Assembly: GCF_041296385.1 (NCBI RefSeq)
Contig: NC_091020.1
Span: 24,278,501 to 24,342,500, forward strand
From: Aphelocoma coerulescens
Taxonomy: Eukaryota > Chordata > Aves > Passeriformes > Corvidae
Length of the DNA: 64,000 nucleotides
Reading direction: 5' to 3'
Position 1 is the stretch's first letter. Every line of letters begins with the position of its first letter. Below are positions 1-9,324 of this stretch, piece after piece. The notes under the pieces were generated by a model that saw only the letters and a list, made by a program, of their open reading frames with translations, did no database searches and had not been told where the DNA came from. A program made the position numbers and the translations under genes.

Positions 1-399
1 TGTCCTGAACACCACCAAACTGCAGCAGTCTGTCCTGGATTCTATTGCTGGTGGTCCCTGTGCATCAGGAGACTGTTTGGGATGGTGGGTCTCTGCCCCC
101 CAGGGTCCCCCATTCTGCTTCAGCTCCAAGGGCTTTGCAGAGGCAGTTTGACCTTGTTGCAGGTGGCTTGTCCTTTCCAAGGTCCTGTCCCCTGCAGAGG
201 CTACAGCAGTCCTGTGACATTAAACCTGTGGCATTAAACCTGCCCCTTTGGGGCAAGCAGGGACAGGGCTGCACCGTGGAGGTGCAGAGCTGTTGGGGAA
301 GAGGCAGCAGGGTGGGTTTTGGGGGTGTGGGTGCATTAAGAACCATGAATGACGGCAGCGTGCCCACCACGGGAGCAGGGCCAGCAGCCTTCACTGTGC
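1..399. other. Region upstream of AS3MT, no gene recognised
   Basis: No exon could be supported here. Human synteny would place BORCS7 upstream of AS3MT, but no BORCS7-like peptide is visible in any frame. Two ATTAAA hexamers lie close together (about 218-223 and 232-237) inside a short direct repeat. They could be poly(A) signals of an upstream gene's 3' end, but nothing else supports that. Several open frames run through the stretch; they show no family resemblance and look like products of its GC content. Confidence 0.4.
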
Positions 400-564
400 C
401 TGTGCGCCTGCGGGGCCGGGTGCCAGGGGCCTGGGCAGGCGGGAGCCAGTGTCAGGGCGGAAGCCAGGCCTGGGCAGCACAGGATGCCGGGACAGCACAG
501 GGTGTCGGGGAGGAGCGAGGCCCAGGCTGGGCAAAGTCCAGCTGAGGCACTGCGGCTGGAGGCA
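400..564 (+). other. AS3MT: Probable 5' leader exon of AS3MT (start undefined), contributing the A of the start codon
   Basis: Inferred exon; only its 3' end is argued for, and the start is arbitrary. The stretch is GC-rich with scattered CpGs and one GC box (GGGCGG at 455-460), as expected near a promoter. At 565 there is a strong donor (GTAAGG) directly after GGCA. The next plausible acceptor (AG at 879-880) is followed by TG, so splicing gives GGC-ATG-GC, a start codon with G at -3 and G at +4. The resulting peptide begins MATPCGEQ and runs without gaps against known AS3MT proteins. Other donors ending in A cannot be excluded without transcript data. Confidence 0.45.
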
Positions 565-3500
565 GTAAGGCAGCCCAGGGCCTCTGTGGGGAGTGCTGGG
601 GCTGCCCTCGGGGCCAAGGGCTCCCCGCAAAGCAGGGGAGGGAGGATTTACCCTACAGGGACTCATCTCTCGAGGGCAGCTGGGACTGGGGTTTTTTTGG
701 GGTGGGGATATGTTGCCAGGTGCCCCCTGGAGCATCCTACTAGTCTGCAAGTTTTGGGGGGGGGTGGTCTCGGTTCTGCTGGGGGAGAGCAAAAAGTGGG
801 GAAGAGGGGGATTCAGAGCTCTTGGGAGGACCTGGTGTGGTGCCCACCTCTGTGGTGTCAGCCCCACATTCTCGTTGTAGTGGCAACTCCCTGCGGAGAG
901 CAGATCCACCAGGATGTGCAGGTGACGGGCGCGGATGGGGACTGGCAGAGGGATGGGGCAGTTGGGCAGGGCGTGTGTGCCTGGGCTGTGCCAGGGTTCC
1001 TGATGCTGCCAGAGGATAATGTTTGTTTCGGGGCCCAGACAAAAATGTCAGGTGCAGTTGGCAGCTCTGCTCCTGTTGCACACAGGGATGGGGGGCTGAG
1101 CAACCCGGCATTTCCCTGCCCTCGTTCCCTGCACCCTTCTCGGCCAGAAAAATGGTGGCTGCAGCCTGCAAAGTTACTGCAAATGGGAATTAAATTCCCT
1201 CCTGCACAAACACATCTGTGCATGTGAGCAAAGGGAACTGGGGAGGATGGGGGTAAGGGGATGCCTGATCTTGGCATAGTTTTTGGCTGGGTGGAAATGA
1301 AAGTGCCAGTGCCAGAGGACATGCGGGCATGTACAGGCCAAGTGCAGGCATGGGCCCCATGTTTTGGAGCATGGGGAGCTCCCAGGGCATGGCTTGCCAC
1401 AGTTTAGTGGCCTCTGTCCTTCCCATCTCAGGATTACTATGGCAAAGAGCTGCAGAAGTCAGAGGACCTCAAAACCAATGTGTGCACCACCTCAGCCAGG
1501 CCCCTTCCCAAGGCAGTGAGAGATGCTCTGGAGCGTGTCCATGAAGAGGTGGTGGCCAGGTAAACCCCAGGGTCTCTCCTCCATTGCCATATCCCCATGG
1601 GCTGCAGCCCCTTCTCGGCTGTGCCGTGGGGCACCTCCACCCTGCTCAGCTCTGCATCCACCCAGGTACTACGGCTGCGGTTTGGTGATCCCTGAGTGCC
1701 TGTCGTCGTGCTGGATCCTGGACCTGGGCAGTGGCAGCGGCAGGGACTGCTACCTGCTGAGCCAGCTGGTTGGGGAGCAGGGCCACGTCACCGGGATAGA
1801 TATGACTGAGGGCCAAGTACGGCACAGATCTGGGGCTCCCCCTCATCCTCCCAGCAACCCCCCCACATTGTTCCCTTCCTCCCTCCTGCCAGGTTGAGGT
1901 GGCGAAGAAGCACATTGCCTACCACATGGATAAGTTTGGCTACCGGAAGCCAAACGTGGAGTTCTTACATGGTTACATGGAGAAGCTGGGTGATGCCGGG
2001 CTGGCTGATGAGAGCTACGATATTGTCATGTAGGTGCCGTGCAGGGCACAGTCACCCCTAGTCCTGCTGCTTCCTGGGGCTGTGGGCTGGGCCTGCATCC
2101 CAATGCGTCACCTGCTTCAGAAGCATGTGTTAGGAAAAGGGAAATCCCAAGCCAGAGTCTGGGCTAGAGTCTGGGAGTATAAACTGCGCTTTTCATTGGT
2201 GTTTCCAAATCCTGTGTGAAGCAATGGGACACACAGCAGCTGGTGGTGTTAAGTGTGTAAGAGGCTGCAAATAAGCCTTGGTCTCCTCCTCCACAGTTCC
2301 AACTGCGTGATCAACCTTGCCCCTGACAAGAGGGCTGTGCTGCAGGAGGCCTTCCGTGTGTTGAAGGTGATGGTGGGCTGGGGCCTGTGGCACCAAAGCA
2401 GGCTTGGGGTGGCCCTGTTGTTGGCGTGCCACTGAGAAGCAACAAATGGGATCCAGTAAGGCAGGGGTGCAGGATGGGGTCAGGGGAGGGCATCTCTGCA
2501 GAGGGTCCCAAGAAGGGTAGGATTAGGGGATTCCCAATTCTCCCTGCCCCTTTCATCCCTTTGCTTCTTGAGGTCTCCCTTCACTCCTTGCTGCCTTCCA
2601 GCCTGGGGGAGAGATGTACTTCAGTGACATTTATGCCAGCCAGCGCCTGAGCGAAACCGTCCGGAGGCACCGGGTGCTGTGGGGTGCGTAGGGCTGTGGG
2701 ATGGGGGTGACATGGCATGGGGGGACTGGACCTTTGCCTCCATCCCCCATGACTGTGGTCTCGTTCCAGGAGAATGCCTGGCAGGAGCCCTGTACTGGAG
2801 AGACCTGTACAGCATTGCTGAGGAGGTGGGGTTCAGCCCCCCATGCCTGGTCACCGCCAGCCCCATCACCATTGGCAACAAGGAGCTGGAGGGCATTGTT
2901 GGTGAGGATCCAGCCAGGCCGTGTCAGCTCTGGACAGCTGTGGGGAGCTCTGCTGGGATCCCAACCCAGGTGTTCAGTGCCCAACCCACCACCCTCTCCC
3001 TTGTAGGTGACTGCCGCTTTGTTTCTGCAACTTTCCGCCTGTTCAAGGTGCCGGGTGGCACCCAGGCTGGGCCAGGACAGGTCATCTACAAAGGCGGGAT
3101 CATGGGGCACGAGCGAGAACTGGTGTTTGATGCCAACTTCACCTTCAAGGTGAGGGGAGACGTGCTGGGGCTCTGCAGGGAAGGGTTAAAGCCGATGAAG
3201 CTGCTACTCAGCAGCATCCTCTGTGATCTGGGGGGCAAGCTTTGGTGGAGGGGGTGGTGGGTGGGAGCAGAGGGGCTGTGTAAACCCAGGGGAGTGCAAA
3301 TGGACAGGAAAGGGAGACAGATGCATGCGCTGCATTGTGGTAAAGGTAGAAGCAGGACATCCATGGTGGCTTCCCAGAAGCTTGGGTTTTGCGGGTGTTT
3401 CTTCAGGTTTTGGGCCAAGATGTGCCCCTGCTTTCACTCTCCCCATCATCTGGCTGAGTGGCTGGAGCCCCTGGGACATATATCCAGGACCCCAGGCCTG

Positions 3501-4595
3501 TGACCATTCCTCTGCCCCCAGGAAGGAGAGGTGGTGGACGTGGATGCTGAGATGGCTGCGATCTTGCAGAGCTCCAGGTTTGCGGGGGAGTTCCTGATCC
3601 AAGCTGGCGGGACCAATGCCGCAGCACTGCAGGGCTGCTGTCACAAGGGAGTGAAGGTTGGCAGAAGGCAGCTCCGTGGCTGGGCTAAGGAATTGGGACA
3701 TGGGTGTCCCATGCCATCAGAGTTGCCCTGGGGTATCAGAGGGGCTGTGGCATGATACCAAGACACCTGAGTGCTTCTGGGCTGGGCAGGAGCTCATGGG
3801 ACACCAAGAGTGGTGCCTGGTGCCTGAGTCAGGACAAAGTGTACCCCTACCCAAGCTGGAGTTCTCCAAAGGGGGGTCTTCTCTAACCACTGCAACATAT
3901 CCATGGAGACTGGTGAGGCTGACAGCTGGACTTCCCTGAGGTTTCCCAAGGGGAGTCATCCTTCTCCTGAGGGCATGGCTGTGCACAGCCTGCCCCAGGG
4001 AGCTGATGGCCCATCCTCACAGTTCTTTTCTGCCCATTGCTCCCGCGGCGGCTGATGGAAGAGCAAGCTGGCCCTCACTGCCAGCCCTGACCCTGCAGCA
4101 CAAAGCATTCTATCTGCTGGAAGCCTCTCCCTTCTCCTTGGTGGTCCCTCTGGCCTGTAGATGGGCCAGGAGAGACAAGGGAGATAACACCCTGCAGCTG
4201 CGTATCCCTGAAATACAGCCTTGTACTTAGGAAGGGGAGATTTTCTCAGATCTCTGTCCAAGGAGGCATTTCTCAGATAAAAGGAGAGCCAAAGTCCCAG
4301 ACAAGCTCTTGGCTTATTCCTCGCCGCAGGGAAAAGCAGCTGGGGTGACTCAGGAGCTGCCCCCCATGATAGCTAAGGAGGGTCTGCTTGGGTTGCTCTG
4401 CTGGCAGGGATTGAGCGAGGGGCAAATGCCACTTTCTCAGGTGCCTCTTGCTTCCCACTGGCCTGATCCTGCCCTGGGTTTTTCTCTGCCCTCCAGGAGA
4501 AGATCCGTGATCCCTTCCAGCTGCTGGAGTGGCTGACAGCCCCAGGTCCTGCCTGCTGTCCTGGTGGCACCTGTGGTCCCCCAGGGTGCTGCTGA
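564..4595 (+). CDS. AS3MT: Arsenite methyltransferase AS3MT, complete gene (coding exons joined)
   Basis: AS3MT is a cytosolic S-adenosylmethionine-dependent enzyme that methylates trivalent arsenic to mono- and dimethyl forms. Joining 564, 881-921, 1432-1559, 1666-1816, 1893-2029, 2297-2366, 2602-2683, 2770-2901, 3007-3149, 3522-3656 and 4497-4595 gives 1119 nt, i.e. 372 residues plus stop; the human enzyme has 375. All junctions are GT-AG and keep frame. The SAM-binding motif ILDLGSGSGRD lies at residues 74-84. The arsenic-binding and catalytic cysteines fall at the human numbers: C32 (NVCTT), C61 (YYGCG), C156 (SNCVIN) and C206 (WGECL); C72, C85 and C250 are also present. The C-terminus is Cys-rich, as in the family. 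CNNM2 follows on the same strand, with its start codon about 3.1 kb after the stop. The only uncertain point is the start codon, which appears to be split between 564 and 881. Confidence 0.96.
881..921 (+). CDS. AS3MT: AS3MT first main coding exon (residues 1-14)
   Basis: The exon is 41 nt. The acceptor AG is at 879-880 and the donor GTGACG starts at 922. With an A supplied by the upstream exon it encodes MATPCGEQIHQDVQ, matching the family N-terminus that ends in DVQ. Unspliced, the first codon would read GTG (G880-TG), so this exon carries no intact ATG of its own. The pyrimidine tract before the acceptor is weak. Confidence 0.8.
1432..1559 (+). CDS. AS3MT: AS3MT exon, residues 15-57 (contains C32)
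   Basis: The exon is 128 nt. The acceptor follows a CT-rich tract ending CATCTCAG at 1431, and the donor GTAAAC starts at 1560. It begins DYYGKELQKS and includes NVCTTSARP with the conserved C32. It ends in AG, which is completed to an Arg codon by the next exon. Confidence 0.95.
1666..1816 (+). CDS. AS3MT: AS3MT exon, residues 57-107 (C61 and SAM motif I)
   Basis: The exon is 151 nt, with acceptor CACCCAG and donor GTACGG at 1817. It carries YYGCG (C61), the glycine-rich SAM-binding loop ILDLGSGSGRD, and the GIDMTEGQ stretch of the Rossmann fold. C72 and C85, also conserved in the family, lie on either side of the loop. Confidence 0.97.
1893..2029 (+). CDS. AS3MT: AS3MT exon, residues 108-153
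   Basis: The exon is 137 nt, with acceptor CTGCCAG and donor GTAGGT at 2030. It encodes VEVAKKHIAYHMDKFGY through ESYDIV and ends with AT, completed to Ile by the next exon. Reading through the donor would give ATG TAG, a stop, which fits an exon end here. Confidence 0.95.
2297..2366 (+). CDS. AS3MT: AS3MT exon, residues 153-176 (contains C156)
   Basis: The exon is 70 nt, with acceptor CTCCACAG and donor GTGATG at 2367. It encodes SNCVINLAPDKRAVLQEAFR and then VLK. It carries the catalytic C156 in the SNCVIN motif characteristic of arsenite methyltransferases. Confidence 0.96.
2602..2683 (+). CDS. AS3MT: AS3MT exon, residues 177-204
   Basis: The exon is 82 nt, with acceptor CTTCCAG and donor GTGCGT at 2684. 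It encodes PGGEMYFSDIYASQRLSE and onward to VLWG. The last Gly codon is split with the next exon. Confidence 0.95.
2770..2901 (+). CDS. AS3MT: AS3MT exon, residues 204-248 (contains C206)
   Basis: The exon is 132 nt, with acceptor GTTCCAG and donor GTGAGG at 2902. It starts with the ECLAGALYW motif, giving the catalytic C206, and ends NKELEGIVG at a split Gly codon. Confidence 0.96.
3007..3149 (+). CDS. AS3MT: AS3MT exon, residues 248-295 (contains C250)
   Basis: The exon is 143 nt, with acceptor CTTGTAG and donor GTGAGG at 3150. It encodes GDCRFVSATFRLFKV, then YKGGIMGHERELVFDANF and TFK. This part of the C-terminal arsenic-binding region is well conserved. Confidence 0.96.
3522..3656 (+). 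CDS. AS3MT: AS3MT exon, residues 296-340
   Basis: The exon is 135 nt (45 codons), with acceptor TGCCCCCAG and donor GTTGGC at 3657. It encodes EGEVVDVDAEMAAILQSSRF and onward to GCCHKGVK. It is in phase 0 at both ends. Confidence 0.92.
4497..4595 (+). CDS. AS3MT: AS3MT last coding exon, residues 341-372 and stop
   Basis: The exon follows acceptor CCCTCCAG. It encodes EKIRDPFQLLEWLTAPG and then a tail with Cys doublets (CCPGGTCGPPGCC) before TGA at 4593-4595. The human protein ends in a comparable but different Cys-rich tail. Confidence 0.92.
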   Translation, partial: EKIRDPFQLLEWLTAPGPACCPGGTCGPPGCC

Positions 4596-4700
4596 GTGGC
4601 AAGTGGTGCCCCCACACCGTTGGAAGCCAGCGGGGTGAGAGGACTTGGCCCCAGGGACATCTTCTACCTGAGAGCAAATAAACGTCTGAGCTCAAAGGCT
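4596..4700 (+). other. AS3MT: AS3MT 3' UTR with poly(A) signal
   Basis: A canonical AATAAA lies at 4677-4682, 82 nt after the stop codon, which would give a very short 3' UTR ending near 4700. A second AATAAA at 5331-5336 could serve a longer transcript form. Confidence 0.7.
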
Positions 4701-6580
4701 GTGTGCTTGTGGCTGCCTCAGGGCTGGGGGTGCTGTGCTTCCCTGGCAGGGCTGGTGGGGCAGGTTGTGCCTGGTTGCAGTGAGGACCCATCCTGTGGGT
4801 CCCCTCGCTGTGGGGCTGGCAGTGGCTCTGTGGCTTGGGCACACAGGCAGGGACAGTCTGTCCCACTAGCAGCCCTGCAGCCCATTCCAGGAGATGGGGA
4901 TTGCTCTCTCCTTCCTTGTGCAGTGCCACTGAGGTTTCTGTTTTCCCCCGGATTCCCATCTAGTTTGAAAGCCTTGAGTCTCCTGCAGGCATCACACCTG
5001 CAGAGTTCTGCAGGGAAATACAGCAATTCTGGAAAAGCAGAAACGTGTCCAGCTGCATCCCACAGTAGGCAAAGAGCAAGGTGCAAGGGCTTTGAGGCTG
5101 TGGTGGGAGGTGGTGGGCTGCATTCCTGCTGCCCAGCATGAATCCCACAGGACCTGGCCCACAGAAGGTGTTTGGGAAAAGCTGGGGGCTGCTGAACAGC
5201 TAAACTTAGAAATGAGGGACCATTTCCACCCCTCCTCACACAGTGATTTTCCAAGAGGGACCAAATTTCCCATCTCTGCCACTTAAACATCATCTTGCTG
5301 TGGCATGAGGGAAGTTAAGAAGCAAAACCCAATAAAATTTGGGTTCAAAAACAAACATGGGCTGTTGCCAAGGATGCTCTGCAGTGACACTAGCAGCAGC
5401 TGAGGAGGGTCCAGGTGTTCAGGACCCCTGAAATTGTTGTGAAATTTTGTGGAATGACCTCACTGATGGGACCTTGGGAGGAAGAAGCTGTTTAATACAC
5501 ACACCCCACCCCCAGCCCTCTTCCTGGATTACTTACAAAGACTTCATCCAAGTCCCCAGTAGCTCATCCTGGGAGGTTTGCAGCAATTAGCTCCTGCTAT
5601 CAAAGACAGTCTTCCCAGTGGGAACGGTAGAGCAGGTGGGGCAGAGGGGTCCTAGCTGCAAATCCCTTCATTAAAAAGACATGCTTCCCTGGCTTGGCCT
5701 TTCAACTTGCCTGGGAAGAGCTGCACCCACAGCGAGATCCCCTCTCTGTGCATACAGAAAAAGGCCACAGCTTAAATGCCACTGCATTTGCATAGCACTG
5801 TGTTTTTCCCAAGTTCTCAGCATGTCAGGGAGGAAGCAGCTAAGAGAACTTGACTTTGATGTGGAGCATTAGAGGTCTTCACCAGGTTGTTGATGCAGTG
5901 GTGTTCTCTCTGCCTGGCTTTGCTTGTGCACGCACAGTCTTGGGGTTTTCAGCCACCAATGTATGAAAAGAGGAGTCCTGCAGCCCCATCCCATGTGAGG
6001 AACTTCAACATAATTTGTCCAACACCCCAGTCTGTGTATTTTGGTGATTGTAGAGATGGCCCAAATCCTGTTCTCCTAGTGTGAAGCTCTGCAGCATTGG
6101 TGTCCTCCCTCAGCAGGCAGACAGGGTGTTGTGATGGCAGCAGCCAGAAGTTGTGATGGTCTGATTCACTCCGAGGGGAAAGAGAAGGGATTCCTGAGTC
6201 CCTGTTCACTGTGGTTAGCAGGGTGCCGCTGTGGCTCAGGGACACCTGTCACCTCCCTGGGGAACCAGGCCTGCAGAACTCCCTCAGGATGAGCTGAATG
6301 AGATTTGGAGATTTGGCTGTGACTACAGCCCCCAGAGCACTGTGCTCTGCTCCACACTGTATTGGGTTGCCCTGCACAACTTATTCTTCCATTTTCCAAT
6401 CACTTAAACAGAAGGGAGGTTGTTTTACCTCCTCTAAAGGGTGTCAGCCACTACAAGCCACGATGGCTGCTCCCATGGCTGTTCGTCTCTGTCTGTCCAG
6501 GATGCTGAACTGTTTCCTGGCTCCTTCATGACCGATGGACATGGAGAGATGATGACCGGGTGTGGGGTGTGTGTTGGGAC
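4700..6580. other. Intergenic stretch between AS3MT and CNNM2
   Basis: No exon, repeat family or RNA gene was recognised. The open frames here lack family resemblance and overlap one another on both strands. The only signal noted is a lone AATAAA at 5331-5336. CpG density starts to rise near 6540, leading into the CNNM2 promoter island. Confidence 0.5.
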
Positions 6581-7632
6581 AGCAGCCGCGGCCTTGGGAA
6601 CAGCCGGGCTCTCGGGGCGGTGGGACATGGCACACGGTAGTTTACAGGTGCTTTCCTGAATCGGGGCTGTCGGCCCTCCGTGCATCCATGCACTGAGGAT
6701 GAGCGGAGCGGGACAACCGGGGCGGCTTCGGACGTTCTCCACGAGAGCTCCAAACCCCGGCCCCGCCCGCCCCACGCCCCGGCACGGGGCGGCGGAGCAG
6801 AGCAGAGGTGAGGGAGGAGCGCGGCCCGTCCGTATTCAGTATTTAATGGTTAATTCCGCTCTCAGGCGCGACGCAACTGAGGAGATGTCGGGGCGGACGG
6901 TGCCCGGGGGCCGCAGTGTGACGGCTCGATTTCTGAACGTCGCACGGTACTGCACCGGCGGCGGCTCGGGGCCGACCGGGGAACGGGCACGGCTGAAAGA
7001 GCCGCCCCCGCCGCAGCAGATCGCGGCGGGACGCACCGGGATGCGCCCCGTTAGGCTGGGCCTGCGAGGCGCAGCGGGGCCGCAAGGGGGCGCTGCGCGA
7101 CCGCCGACCCGTGCTGCGCGGGGACGCGGGGCGGCGCTCCCGGGCCGCTGAAGGGGGCGAGCGGCGCGGCGGCTCCGAGGGGAGGCCGCCGTGGGCCGGG
7201 CGGGAGCGGCGGGGGGAGTGGGGAGAGCCGGATCGCCCGGCCCGTTCGGCCGCCCCGTGCCCCGGCGCGGGCGCTCCCGGGGTCGCTCCCGCCGAGCGCC
7301 GGGCGCTCCGGCCGCACCGCACCCCCATTGGTCGCGCCCCTCCTAAGGCTCCGCCCCCTCTTGCCCCGAGCGCCGTCGCCATTGGCCGCGGCCTGGTGGC
7401 CGGCCCCGCCCCCGCGCGCCCGGCGTACACACCGGAGTCACGCGCCCCCGGGGCAGGAGCGGGGGCGGGGCGCGGCGGGGGCGCGGCCTGGCGCTGATTG
7501 GCTGCTCCCAGTCTGGGCCCCTCCCCCGCGCGGCGGGCGGGGCGGGGCGGGGCGGGCGCGGGTAGAGGCGGCGCTGGTCGGCACGGCCCGGCAGTCGCCG
7601 CCCGTCGGGTCCCGCGGGCAGCCGAGCCCGCG

Positions 7633-7683
7633 CCTCCCCCGCCGCCGCCGCCGCCGCGCCCGCCGCCACCGCCGCCGCCGGGG
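7633..7683 (+). repeat. CCG trinucleotide-rich tract in the CNNM2 leader
   Basis: Mostly uninterrupted CCG/GCC units with a few breaks (CGC, CAC) lie in the probable 5' UTR, about 70-120 nt before the start codon. Such tracts form stable secondary structure and often vary in length. Confidence 0.8.
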
Positions 7684-7715
7684 GAGCCGGGGCACGCCGC
7701 AGGCGCCGCGCGGTG

Positions 7716-7745
7716 ATGCGGGGCCGCGGCGGCGCCGAGCCCTGA
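7716..7745 (+). CDS. Short upstream ORF (9 codons) in the CNNM2 leader
   Basis: ATG at 7716 reads MRGRGGAEP and stops at TGA 7743-7745. That is 6 nt before the CNNM2 start and in the same frame. The context is moderate (G at -3, C at +4). It would be in the mRNA if transcription starts upstream of 7716, as the promoter signals suggest. Translation is not shown by sequence. Confidence 0.5.
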   Translation: MRGRGGAEP

Positions 7746-7751
7746 CTAAAG

Positions 7752-9324
7752 ATGGCCGCGCTGCCCGGTGGGAACATGGCGGGGGGCGGCCGGGGGGCGC
7801 GGGTGCTGCTGCTGCTGCTGCTGCTCGGCGGCTGCCTGGGCCGGCGGCCCCCGGCCGCTGCCGCTGCCGCGCCGCCCGCCGCCGTCGTGCCCCCGCCGGC
7901 GGCGGAGGAGACGGTGATCATCGGCCTGCGGCTGGAGGACACGGACGACGTCTCCTTCATGGAGGGGGGCGCGCTGCGGGTGAGCGAGCGGACGCGGGTG
8001 AAACTGCGGGTCTACGGGCAGAACATCAACAACGAGACGTGGTCGCGCATCGCCTTCACGGAGCACGAGCGGCGGCGGGGCGGGCGGGCGGCGGCGGGGC
8101 CGGCGGGTCGCGGCGGTGGCGGGGGCGGCGGCGGATCGGCGGGCAGCGGCGGGGCCCCGCAGCGCTGCGGCATCCGCACGTCGGACATCATCATCCTGCC
8201 GCACATCGTGCTCAACCGCCGCACCTCGGGCATCATCGAGATCGAGATTAAGCCCCTGCGCAAAACGGAGAAGAGCAAGTCCTACTACCTGTGCACCTCC
8301 GTCTCAGCCCCTGCCGCCGCTGCCCTGGGGCCCGGGGCTCCCGGAGGGCTGGCAAGCGCCGAGGGGCCGGCGGGACCCCCGCCCTGGGGTGAGACCACTT
8401 GGATCTACCATGACGGCGAGGACACCAAGATGATTGTGGGCGAGGAGAAGAAGTTCCTGCTGCCCTTCTGGCTGCAGGTCATCTTCATCTCACTCCTCTT
8501 GTGCCTCTCGGGCATGTTCAGTGGCCTCAACCTGGGCCTGATGGCCCTGGACCCCATGGAGCTGCGCATCGTGCAGAACTGTGGCACGGACAAAGAGAAG
8601 AACTATGCCAAGCGCATTGAGCCTGTGCGGCGTCAGGGCAACTACCTGCTGTGCTCCCTCCTGCTGGGCAATGTCCTGGTAAACACCACGCTTACCATCC
8701 TGCTGGATGACATTGCCGGCTCTGGGCTGGTGGCCGTGGTGGTCTCCACCATCGGTATCGTCATCTTCGGCGAGATCGTGCCGCAGGCTATTTGCTCTCG
8801 GCACGGCCTGGCCGTGGGCGCCAACACCATCTTCCTCACCAAGTTTTTCATGATGATGACCTTCCCGGCCTCCTACCCTGTCAGCAAATTGCTGGACTGT
8901 GTCCTGGGCCAGGAGATCGGCACGGTCTATAACCGTGAGAAGTTGTTGGAGATGCTGCGGGTCACCGACCCTTATAACGATCTAGTCAAGGAGGAGCTCA
9001 ACATTATCCAAGGAGCCCTGGAACTGCGCACCAAGACTGTGGAGGACGTGATGACTCCCCTCCGAGACTGCTTTATGATCGCCGCCGAGGCTGTGCTCGA
9101 CTTCAACACTATGTCCGAGATCATGGAGAGCGGTTACACCCGCATCCCTGTTTTTGAGGGTGACCGCTCCAACATTGTGGACTTGCTCTTTGTTAAGGAC
9201 CTGGCTTTTGTGGACCCCGATGACTGCACGCCACTCAAGACCATCACCCGCTTCTACAACCACCCGCTGCATTTTGTCTTCAATGACACCAAGCTCGATG
9301 CCATGCTGGAGGAGTTCAAGAAAG
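7752..9324 (+). CDS. CNNM2: CNNM2 exon 1 (magnesium homeostasis membrane protein, N-terminal 524 residues)
   Basis: CNNM2 (cyclin M2, ACDP2) is a basolateral plasma-membrane protein required for cellular and renal Mg2+ handling. This exon encodes 524 full codons plus one base, about 60% of the protein (human 875 aa), and ends at donor AAAG/GTGGGC. Residues 19-25 are a leucine run forming a signal-type hydrophobic segment. Residues 53-238 form the extracellular part, with a likely N-glycosylation site at N94 (NET). Residues about 236-425 are the DUF21 membrane domain, with [12 protein letters not shown] at 256-267 and [11 protein letters not shown] at 339-349. The first CBS motif starts near 430 ([10 protein letters not shown]) and the second begins before the exon end. 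ATG 7752 was chosen because an in-frame TGA lies at 7743 and the context is strong (AAGATGG); Met9 is an alternative start. DUF21 and CBS parts are near identical to mammals, while the N-terminus and two low-complexity loops differ. The remaining exons lie outside the window. Confidence 0.97.

Larger units (their letters stand above)
6580..8400 (+). promoter_or_regulatory. CNNM2: CpG island and promoter of CNNM2
   Basis: CpG density and GC content jump near 6580 and stay very high through the first part of the coding exon. Three inverted CCAAT boxes (ATTGG) lie at 7327-7331, 7381-7385 and 7497-7501, a typical NF-Y arrangement. A run of overlapping GC boxes (GGGCGG and GGGGCGG) occupies about 7535-7556, close upstream of the probable transcription start. 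No TATA box was seen, as usual for this promoter class. The exact start site cannot be read from sequence; the most likely zone is 7550-7640. Confidence 0.8.

Noticed and set aside
1..240. Possible 3' end of BORCS7 upstream of AS3MT
   Set aside because: Synteny suggests it, but no BORCS7 peptide is visible; the ATTAAA hexamers alone are not enough.
349..1227. 292-codon open frame across the AS3MT 5' region
   Set aside because: It only contains the genuine 881-921 exon in frame. The rest is GC-rich leader and intron without protein similarity.
2679..3503. 274-codon open frame over AS3MT exons and introns
   Set aside because: It joins true exons (2770-2901, 3007-3149) with intron sequence. 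Conserved peptides stop exactly at the GT-AG borders.
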